Positions 23,690 to 31,700 of a stretch of 64,000 nt of DNA are shown one piece after another. Within the stretch, counting starts at the first letter, position 1; every line of letters starts with the position of its first letter. Source of the stretch: Pontibacter indicus (GTDB lineage: Bacteria; Bacteroidota; Bacteroidia; Cytophagales; Hymenobacteraceae); the NCBI RefSeq assembly GCF_900156345.1, contig NZ_FTPP01000003.1:1-64000 (forward strand), written 5' to 3'. The notes beneath the pieces were generated by a model. It had not been told where the DNA came from. It was given only the letters and a program-made list of their open reading frames with translations, and made no database searches. Both the position numbers and the translations under genes were made by a program.

Positions 23690-25459
23690 ATGGAAATAGC
23701 CATTGTACTGACCTTGCTGGTGATAGCGGTGGTGCTGTTCGCAACCGAAAAGGTGTCCATCGAACTGGTCACCCTGACCATGCTGATCATACTGGCAGGT
23801 TTGCGCATCATTAGCGCGGAAGAGGCCTTCGCCGGGTTCAGCAGCGATTTTATCATCATCATCGCCTCTATCTTCATCCTCAGCGCCGCCCTCCAGGAAA
23901 CCGGCATACTTGATTTTGCCGTGGTACGGCTCGCCCGGCTGGCAAACAAGAGTAACAACCTCATGCTACTCACCATTATGCTGGTGACGGGCACAGTCTC
24001 GGCTTTCATGAACAACACCACCGTAACGGCCATGTTCATCACCCCGCTGGTGGGCCTCTCCAAGCGAATCAACATGAGCGCATCTAAACTACTGATGCCA
24101 CTGGCTTATGCTGCCATACTGGGAGGCACCTGTACGCTCATCGGTACCTCCACCAACGTGGCGGTCAGCGGGTATATCGCCAAAGCGGGAATGGAGCCGA
24201 TCGGGCTGTTCGAGTTCACAGGTATAGGCATTGTTGTTTTCGTGGTGGGCATGATTTATATGATGACCTTTGGACAGCGCATGCTGCCCGACCACGCCGA
24301 CCAGGAACTGGCCGAAGAATACAAGCTGCAGAAATACGTAACCGAGGTAGTAGTACTCCCCGATTCGCCACTCGTCGGACAGTTGGTCTTCACCTCCGAA
24401 CTGACGACACTGAACCTGCGCATGCTCAACGTGATACGAGCCAAAGAAAACTTTCTGCCTGACTTCCGCACCCGCATCCACGCCCACGACATTTTGCTGG
24501 TAGAAGGCGACATCGACACCCTGATGAAAGTGAAGGAAACCAAGGGAATTCAGATCATGGCCGACGCGCTTATTTCCGAGGACCTGGAGACAGAAAATAT
24601 ACGGCTGGCCGAGATCATGATCCCGCGGCAGTCGAACCTGATCAACCGCACGATCAAGGAGTCGGAGTTTTTGCGGCGCTTTGGCCTGGTGGTGCTGGCT
24701 ATGTCGCGGCACGGCGAAACGGTGCGCAGCAAAATAGGCGGCATAAAGCTGCATATGGGCGATGTATTGCTGGTGCAGGGTGCCCCTGAGCGCTTTGAGC
24801 AAGTCCGAAACTCAAACCACATTGCAGTGCTCGACGAGTTTGAGCCGGTGTTCTACAAAAAGAAGAAGGGCCTGATTGTGATTGCCTGCTTTGCACTCGC
24901 CATTCTGGCGGGGACCATGAAACTGCTTCCGCTTTCCATCGCTTTTCTGGCGGCGGCCGTCGCGAGCATCCTGCTGCGGGCCATCAGCGCCGAGAAGGCC
25001 TACAACGCCATCGACTGGCGCCTGCTGATACTTATTGGAGGTATGACGGCCTTTGGTGCGGCCATGGAAAATTCCGGCGCGGCCGAGTTTCTGGCCCATG
25101 GCATCGTGCAGATTATGGAGCCTATTGGCGGCACTGTCGGTATTCTGGCGGGTTTTGTGATCCTGACCGTACTCCTGACCCAGCCCATGTCGAACGCGGC
25201 GGCGGCACTCGTCATCTTACCGGTGGCCCTGAGCGCTGCCACCGAGCTAGGGGCAGATCCACGGGCCTTTGCTATCGCCATTATGCTGGGGGCCTCGGTG
25301 TCGCTGGTGACACCCTTTGAGCCGGCCTGTATTCTGGTTTATAGCCCGGGCAAGTACCGTTTTTCTGATTTCATACGGATCGGCACGCCGCTCACTATCT
25401 TGCTCATTGCCGTGATCATGGTGCTGGTGCCGATGTTCTGGCCGCTTTATGTGAATTAG
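23690..25459 (+). CDS. SLC13-family permease with TrkA-C domains
   Basis: A 589-residue integral membrane transporter of the DASS/SLC13 (ArsB/NhaD superfamily) type, probably sodium-coupled anion uptake such as sulfate or dicarboxylates. The N-terminal half has about five membrane helices with SAFMNNTTVTAMFITP and GTCTLIGTSTNVAVSG, the repeated Asn-Thr motif of this family. A soluble insert (about residues 205-385) contains two TrkA-C-like domains that normally bind a ligand. The C-terminal half repeats the helix-loop pattern (LTQPMSNAAAALVILPVAL). Its stop overlaps the convergent membrane protein gene by four bases. Confidence 0.9.
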   Translation: MEIAIVLTLLVIAVVLFATEKVSIELVTLTMLIILAGLRIISAEEAFAGFSSDFIIIIASIFILSAALQETGILDFAVVRLARLANKSNNLMLLTIMLVTGTVSAFMNNTTVTAMFITPLVGLSKRINMSASKLLMPLAYAAILGGTCTLIGTSTNVAVSGYIAKAGMEPIGLFEFTGIGIVVFVVGMIYMMTFGQRMLPDHADQELAEEYKLQKYVTEVVVLPDSPLVGQLVFTSELTTLNLRMLNVIRAKENFLPDFRTRIHAHDILLVEGDIDTLMKVKETKGIQIMADALISEDLETENIRLAEIMIPRQSNLINRTIKESEFLRRFGLVVLAMSRHGETVRSKIGGIKLHMGDVLLVQGAPERFEQVRNSNHIAVLDEFEPVFYKKKKGLIVIACFALAILAGTMKLLPLSIAFLAAAVASILLRAISAEKAYNAIDWRLLILIGGMTAFGAAMENSGAAEFLAHGIVQIMEPIGGTVGILAGFVILTVLLTQPMSNAAAALVILPVALSAATELGADPRAFAIAIMLGASVSLVTPFEPACILVYSPGKYRFSDFIRIGTPLTILLIAVIMVLVPMFWPLYVN

Positions 25460-25791
25460 GGAAGGCGGCTGAGCATGACGAGTGCGACGGCAAAGAAAGC
25501 TGCAGCAAGTCCCACCGCCAAAATCAGTTTGCCCGCCTGTACGGCCACTATTTTCTCGGCTCGAGGCAGCCAGAGATAGTTCAGGTTCAGGTTAAAGAGG
25601 TATACCATCACCGTCAGCAGAAAGCTGATGAACCAAAAGGCACAGAAGCGAAGCATGAAGTCCTCGGAGAGTAAGTTGGCCTCGTAGGAGATGCGGTGCA
25701 ACTCGTGCGCAAAGAAGAAATAGGCCAGCAGTAACAGGGCCAGGGCATAAGATCCCAGAATGGCCGCGTTCCACACACGCAGGTTTTTCAT
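25456..25791 (-). CDS. Small membrane protein, three predicted helices
   Basis: A 111-residue protein with hydrophobic segments at about residues 9-27, 47-66 and 86-106, and a charged loop with His-Arg-Ile-Ser-Tyr-Glu-Ala. It starts 9 bases after the TerB-like gene on the same strand, so the pair probably form an operon. The 3' end overlaps the permease gene by four bases in opposite orientation, with no visible terminator between them. Function unknown. Confidence 0.72.
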   Translation of the reverse strand: MKNLRVWNAAILGSYALALLLLAYFFFAHELHRISYEANLLSEDFMLRFCAFWFISFLLTVMVYLFNLNLNYLWLPRAEKIVAVQAGKLILAVGLAAAFFAVALVMLSRLP

Positions 25792-25800
25792 GAATTTTTT

Positions 25801-26229
25801 TTAGTAGTTCAGGAAAGACTGTGCGTCCTCCCGTATCTGTTCGCGGGACAGCCCGTCTTTTACCCCAATGGAGATTCGGCGTACCAGCACTCCCACAATC
25901 GACTTCCTGAAACCGAGCCGCACCGCCATGTTCACGCAGAACTCCATCTCGCTCTCGTCCACGATGCCATCGGCCAGCATCATTTCCACCAGGTCGTAAA
26001 TTTGGTCAAAGCGCTCGGCGTCGTTGGAGGGCATCTGTGGTTTTATGGATTGCACATTCGAGAGCAGATTGCGCACCTCGCTGGATTTCATGCCGTGCCG
26101 CTTGCCAATGGAGATGATAAAGTCCATTTCGGTGGGGTCCACGTGCCCATCTGCCTTGGCGAGGGCACCAAGGTTGGTGATATGGCTCTTTAATTTTTTC
26201 TCTGCCTCGCTTTCAAAAAAACTAAACAT
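25801..26229 (-). CDS. TerB-like (tellurite-resistance domain) protein
   Basis: A 142-residue all-helical cytoplasmic protein. The segment ITNLGALAKADGHVDPTEMDFIISIGKRHGM has the ADGHVDPxE acidic motif of TerB domains, and a second acidic loop MMLADGIVDESEMEFC lies about 60 residues later, giving the two-fold TerB pattern that binds divalent metals. Most Bacteroidota members stand outside true ter operons, and none of TerC, TerD or TerF is present here, so tellurite resistance should not be assumed. It precedes a small membrane protein gene. Confidence 0.85.
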   Translation of the reverse strand: MFSFFESEAEKKLKSHITNLGALAKADGHVDPTEMDFIISIGKRHGMKSSEVRNLLSNVQSIKPQMPSNDAERFDQIYDLVEMMLADGIVDESEMEFCVNMAVRLGFRKSIVGVLVRRISIGVKDGLSREQIREDAQSFLNY

Positions 26230-26544
26230 ACAGCTCCCTTTTGACTGGTCTACAATTCATAACAAATTAATAACGAACGCGCTGGGTACCGCTATACCCG
26301 GGCGGCTAACTTTGCAGCACATAAGAAACGAATTTTTCCGGCTTAAAGTCTGCAGCCAATAGTGCATTTACATACGGTTTTTGCTATCTTAAGAGTCAAT
26401 ATTTTGTATTCTTTTTTTATTTCCACTTAAATTAACAAATGTATACCTTGCGGATTCAATAAAGCCGCAACGCATACCGCGGAGATCAATCGAACAGGGT
26501 CAGAATCCGGCCCCAACAGGGAACACATTAAACAGCAACTCTTT
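26230..26544. other. Intergenic gap upstream of pfkA
   Basis: About 315 bases between divergent genes. TAACTTTG at 26307-26314 fits a plus-strand -7 box and would give pfkA a leader of about 225 bases. Bases 26375-26450 are AT-rich. I see no riboswitch-like fold that I can name. Confidence 0.5.
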
Positions 26545-27516
26545 ATGAAGAGGATTGGAGTATTTACATCAGGCGGCGACGCCCCGGGCATGAATGCCTG
26601 CATCCGGGCGATCGTTCGCACAGCCGTGTATAACGGATTGGAAGTTTACGGTATCAGAAGAGGATACAACGGCATGATCAAAGGCGACATCTTTAAGATG
26701 GAGTCATTGACAGTGAGCAACATCATACAAAAAGGCGGCACGATCCTGAAATCGGCCCGCAGCAAGGAGTTCGCCACCAAAGAAGGGCGACGAGCGGCTT
26801 ACGAGCAACTGAAGGCGCACGGTATAGAGGGCCTCGTGGCCATTGGCGGAGACGGTACCTTCACCGGGGCCAACATCTTTTACGAGGAGTACGGCATCCC
26901 GACCATCGGCGCGCCAGGCACCATTGACAACGACCTGTACGGCACGGACTATACCATTGGCTACGACACAGCCGTGAACACCGCCCTCGACGCCATCGAC
27001 AAGATCCGCGACACGGCTGACAGCCACGAGCGTGTGTTTTTTGTGGAGGTGATGGGCCGCGACTCCGGCTACATTGCCATCCCCTGCGCCATTGGCGGCG
27101 GCGCCGAGATCGTGATGATCCCGGAAACAGACACTTCCATCGACTATGTGATCGAACAACTGCGCGCAGGCTGGAGCCGGTCCAAAACATCGTTCATCGT
27201 GATTGTGGCGGAAGGTGACGAAGAGGGCAGCGCAACAGAGATCGCGGCTAAAGTGTCGCAGCAGATTCCGGACATGGATGCGCGCGTAACCATACTGGGC
27301 CACGTGCAGCGTGGCGGAGCCCCTTCCGCTGCCGATCGTATGCTGGCCAGCCAGCTGGGCATTGCCTGCGTAGAAGGGCTTTTGGAGGGCCGCACGAACG
27401 AAATGGCCGGTATCATCAACCGGGAACTTGTCTATACCCCTTTCATCGAGACCATTACCAAGCAGAAACTCATTAACCCGAGCTTTACTAAAATGGTGGA
27501 TATTCTGTCAGTTTAG
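26545..27516 (+). CDS. pfkA: ATP-dependent 6-phosphofructokinase
   Basis: Phosphorylates fructose-6-phosphate in glycolysis. The 323 residues and motifs fit the bacterial ATP-PFK group: TSGGDAPGMNACIRAIVR at the N-terminus (ATP site), IGGDGTFTGA (about residues 100-110), the catalytic TIDNDLYGTDYTIGYDTA, and FVEVMGRDSGYIA with the substrate Arg. Gly rather than Lys follows the GGDGT(F/S) motif, consistent with ATP rather than pyrophosphate as donor. It has its own strong terminator. Confidence 0.96.
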   Translation: MKRIGVFTSGGDAPGMNACIRAIVRTAVYNGLEVYGIRRGYNGMIKGDIFKMESLTVSNIIQKGGTILKSARSKEFATKEGRRAAYEQLKAHGIEGLVAIGGDGTFTGANIFYEEYGIPTIGAPGTIDNDLYGTDYTIGYDTAVNTALDAIDKIRDTADSHERVFFVEVMGRDSGYIAIPCAIGGGAEIVMIPETDTSIDYVIEQLRAGWSRSKTSFIVIVAEGDEEGSATEIAAKVSQQIPDMDARVTILGHVQRGGAPSAADRMLASQLGIACVEGLLEGRTNEMAGIINRELVYTPFIETITKQKLINPSFTKMVDILSV

Positions 27517-27535
27517 TTGCGCTATACCTGACAAC

Positions 27536-27578
27536 AGCGAAGCCGACACTACTCAGTGCCGGCTTCGCTTTTTTTTTA
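27536..27578 (+). terminator. Terminator after pfkA
   Basis: Arms agcgaagccg (27536-27545) and cggcttcgct (27560-27569) with inner cact/agtg pairing, followed by nine T. Confidence 0.93.
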
Positions 27579-27597
27579 TACTTACTACTTCAAACGG

Positions 27598-27671
27598 CTA
27601 TACCTATACCTATACCTATACCTATACCTATACCTATACCTATACCTATACCTATACCTATACCTATACCT
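27598..27671. repeat. Tandem hexamer array (CTATAC), about 12 copies
   Basis: 74 bases of perfect hexamer repetition, period 6, with no sequence changes between copies. It lies between the pfkA terminator and the end of miaA. The unit is the same motif that is dispersed singly through the window. The miaA stop codon (27664-27666) is made by the outermost unit, and further in-frame TAG codons recur every six bases beyond it. Confidence 0.97.
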
Positions 27672-28596
27672 GTCTGGCTTGTCCCATCTGCTCCCCGATG
27701 AACGTCAGCATCTCATCCCATTGCTCCGGATGAAACCAGGTATAGTCGCCGTGTTTGTGAAACCAGGTGAGTTGCCGTTTGGCATAGCGCCGGCTGTTGC
27801 GCTTGAGCAGGCGCACCGCTTCCGCCCAGTCATACTGCCCCTCCAGAAAATCGAATATCTCTTTGTAGCCCACCGTTTGCAAGGCGTTGTGCGCACGGTA
27901 TGGGTATAGGGCTTTGGCCTCCTCTAACAATCCCTGCTCCAGCATCAGGTCCATGCGGCGGTCAATGCGCTCATAAAGCTCCTGTCGGTCGCGGTTCAGA
28001 CCGATTTTGATGATGTGAAAAGGGCGCTCCCGGGCTTCTGATTTCCGGAAGTCAGAATAAGGCTGCCCGCTCGAAAGGCATACCTCCAGGGCGCGTATCA
28101 CACGCTGCGGATTGGCCTTGTCCACCCGTTCGTAATAGGCTGGGTCGAGTTGTTGCAGCTGCACTAACAAAGGCTGTAGTCCCTCCTGCTGGTAAAGAGT
28201 GGTCAGGCTTTCACGCACGGCCGTGTCTGTTTCGGGCATCTCGTCCATCCCATCGGTCACGGCCCGCACGTACAGCCCCGAGCCGCCCGTCAAAATCACG
28301 GCCTCATGCTGTTGGAACAGCTTCCCGAGCAATGCCAGCACATCCTGCTCGTAGGCGCCGGCATTGTATACCTCCGCGATCGGGTGCGAGTCCACAAAAT
28401 GGTGCCGTATACCTTGCTGCTCCTCCAAAGTCGGCTTGGCTGTACCGATTGACATTTCCTGGTAAAACTGACGGGAGTCGGCCGAAATGATCTCGGTGCC
28501 AAAATGCTGCGCCAGACGCACGCACAGATCGGTTTTGCCTACGGCTGTAGGGCCAACTACCACGATCAGAAAACGGGGGGCTTGCGTTGCAGACAT
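27664..28596 (-). CDS. miaA: tRNA dimethylallyltransferase
   Basis: Transfers a dimethylallyl group to A37 of tRNAs that read codons starting with U. I use the ATG at 28596 (310 residues), which puts the P-loop GPTAVGKT at the usual distance from the N-terminus; an upstream in-frame ATG at 28632 would add 12 residues. Other motifs are ISADSRQFYQEMSIGTAKP (with the catalytic Asp), TGGSGLYVRAV, and NPQRVIRALEV. The C-terminus reads RNSRRYAKRQLTWFH, as expected for tRNA binding. The stop is the first TAG within the hexamer array, so the last residues are Gln-Val. Confidence 0.93.
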   Translation of the reverse strand: MSATQAPRFLIVVVGPTAVGKTDLCVRLAQHFGTEIISADSRQFYQEMSIGTAKPTLEEQQGIRHHFVDSHPIAEVYNAGAYEQDVLALLGKLFQQHEAVILTGGSGLYVRAVTDGMDEMPETDTAVRESLTTLYQQEGLQPLLVQLQQLDPAYYERVDKANPQRVIRALEVCLSSGQPYSDFRKSEARERPFHIIKIGLNRDRQELYERIDRRMDLMLEQGLLEEAKALYPYRAHNALQTVGYKEIFDFLEGQYDWAEAVRLLKRNSRRYAKRQLTWFHKHGDYTWFHPEQWDEMLTFIGEQMGQARQV

Positions 28597-28729
28597 GGAC
28601 GGGGCGGGGATTTTACTTTGTGAATATGTCACAAATTAACTCCCTTTCTTTTTATTCAGGAAGCAAAAATGCCTTTGCTTTTGTTTTTTTACTAATTTAT
28701 GGGTTTAAACGAGAACTGAACTTCACCAA

Positions 28730-31700
28730 ATGTCACTGATACCTAGTCAACAAACTACTGAAAACCTGACCACATTGGCCGAAAACCTGCTGCAGGTGCT
28801 CGGTCAGCTATCCCCGGCAGACCATGCCCTGCTGGTGGCCTCCGCCACAGGGGAAATGCTGGCTGCCAACCCCAAAGCTGAGACGATACTGCCCCTTCAG
28901 CAGGGAGCCACCATTCGTCCGTTCATTGGACTGGCTGATGAAGACGACTTTGCAGCCTTTAAGGTATCGCTGGTTCAGCAGGAGAAAGTGACAGGCGAAA
29001 TCATGGACCGCCAGGGCAATCCAAGCTCTTTCCAGTGTCAGCAACTGCAGTTTAAGGGGCAGTCCTTCCTATACTTTGATATTCCGGAGAGCGCCGCGGC
29101 AGACGCCACCGACTCCAGCTACCACAACCTGTTCGACGACAGCGCCGAGCCACTCTTTATCCTCGACCGCAACGGTTTGTTCATCGACATCAACCAGAGC
29201 GCCTCGAATCTGGTGGGGGTGAGGAAAGAGGAAATCATCGGCAATTCACTCTTTAAGCAATTTGAGCTCAACCTGTTTGAGCGTGTTGCCCTGCGCAATC
29301 AGTTGCAGACTACCCTGAAGGGCGAGCCGCAGCGCTTTGAGTGGTGGCTTCGCGAAACAGACCAGGAGCTGATGCCCGTGGAGATTTCCCTCAAAAAAGG
29401 CAGCTTCAATGGCCAGACAGTGATATTCGGATCCGCCAAAAACCTGTACGAGGCCGTTGGCGCCGAGCGTAACGTGCGTTTCCGCAACCACCAGTTGGAG
29501 TTCGTCAACCACCTGATCACTAACCTATCGGGTGCGGAGAGTCGCGAAGATGTGCTGCGCTCCACCCTGAAAGAGCTGCTGGACAAAACCGACATCATCG
29601 GAGGCGCGGTCTATACCTATGACGTGGAAGCAGGCAGGGTGTTGCTTTCCTTCAGTACCGGCGAGATACTTTCCGGCAACCTCCCGACCTCCATTGCGCT
29701 GCCCCGAGCACAGGCAGAGCAGCTTATACAGGCTGACCGCAGCAAAGCCCTGCACGACACCATTCAGCAGTTGGAAGAGCTGCTGGGCCAGCACCTGACA
29801 GTACTTCCGGTTAGTTCAGAAGCAGGCCTGATTGCGCTGATGCTGGTGTGGCCGGGCCACGATGCCAAGATCACGCAGTCGTTTATGTCGCTCCTCGACT
29901 TTATCGGGGGCGCCATCGGCAACTACATTGCCAAGCACGACCTGCAGCTTAAACTCACCTATACCGAGGACAAGTATAAGATCATGTTCGAGTCGACGTA
30001 CGATGCGATCCTGCTGTTCCGGGATGGCATTGTGGTGGACTGCAACGAGAAGGCGCTGGAGTATTTCCGCTGCAAGCGCGAAGAACTGGTGGGCAAGTCC
30101 CCTACGGACTACTCGCCGGAGTTTCAGCCGGACGGGATGCGCTCGACCGAGAAAACCGCCATGCTGATCGATCAGTTGATGGTGACCGGGAAGCCGATCA
30201 CGGTGGACTGGAAAAACGTCCGCAAAGACGGCACCACCATGGACACCGAGCTCAACCTGAACCGGGTCATGATCGACGGCGTGTACCATATTCTGGTTTT
30301 CAAGCGCGATATCACCGAGCGCAAAATGGTGCAGAACTCGAAACGCCGCGAGGAGATCGCCCGCGAGTCCATGGCCCACTTCCGCAGCTTCCTCGAAAAG
30401 GTAAACCTGATCTACTACAGCCTCGACGTAAACGGCAACATCGCCTACGCCAACGACTACTTCCTGACCTATGTGGAGTATAGCCGCGAGGAACTGATCG
30501 GGCAGAACTTCTACGACCTGCTGGTGCCGGACTCCGACCGCGAAGCGCGCTTTGCCGACTTCGTCCGTTCGATGGAGACCCGCCAGCTGAACTCATACTA
30601 CGAGCGCGACCTGATCACCAAGTCCGGGCAGGTGAAGACTGTGCGCTGGAACTGCATGTTTGAGTATGGTCCGGAGGGCGAGCTGGTTGGCCTGACCAGC
30701 GTGGGCAAGGACATGACCGACAAGCGCATTGCCATGGAGGCTCTGAAAGACAACAAGATCCGTCTGCAGGACCTCTTCGACAATGCCCATGACCTGATTC
30801 AGAACATCTCGGTTGACAACAAGTTCATCTTTGTGAACAAGGCCTGGAAAGACCGCCTGGGCTATACCGACCACGACATCGAGTCGCTCACGCTCAACGA
30901 CATTGTGCACCCCTACTACAAAGCCAAGCTGATCTACCAGCTGCGCAACCTGTACAAGGGCGAGAACGTGAACAAAATGGAAACCGTGTTCCTGACCAAG
31001 GCCGGCAAGCCGGTGCACCTGATCGGCTCCATTACTTGCAGCTGGCAGGACGGCCGCCCGGTGGCCACACGCGCCATTCTGCACGACATCACTGACCGCA
31101 TTAAGGCCGAGCGCCTGCAGAAGGTATACTACAGCATCGCCAACCTGGCCATCAGCAGCAAGGACCTCAACTCGCTCTACTCGGCCATACACCGCGAGCT
31201 GAGCAAGATCATCGAGACGCGTAACATTTACATTGCCCTGTGCGACGACAGTCACCGCCACCTGCACTTTGTCTACCTGGTGGACCAGTTTGTGGACAAA
31301 TCCTCTAAAACGCAGACGCGCCGGCTGTTTTCGCATGGCCTCTCAGAATACATCATCGAGACGGGCAAGCCGCTTTACATGCAGAAGTCGGAGCTGCTGG
31401 AACTGGCCAGAGAGCAGGACATCACCATACAGGGCGCTATACCGGAGGTGATCCTGTGCTCTCCGCTGGCCATCGGTGACCGCATCATCGGGGTGATCAC
31501 GCTGCAGGACTACCAGGATCCGAACGCCTATGTGCACACCGATATCGAGATTCTGCACTTTATCTCGAACCAGGTGGCCCTGGCCATCGAGCGCAAGCGC
31601 AACGAAGAGCAGATCAACAACCAAAACGCGCGCCTCAACGCCATCTTCGAATCCGGAACGCACCACATGTGGTCGCTGAACCGTGATTTTGAGCTGACAT

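Noticed and set aside
25801..26229. Tellurite resistance locus
   Set aside because: Only a TerB-like domain is present; no TerC, TerD or TerF gene is nearby, so the resistance function is not supported.
27598..27671. Hexamer array as a CRISPR
   Set aside because: Period six without spacers; it is a microsatellite-like array.
27428..27909. Plus-strand frames encoding Tyr-Thr or Leu-Tyr repeats
   Set aside because: They arise from the hexamer array and from antisense of miaA, not from a protein gene.
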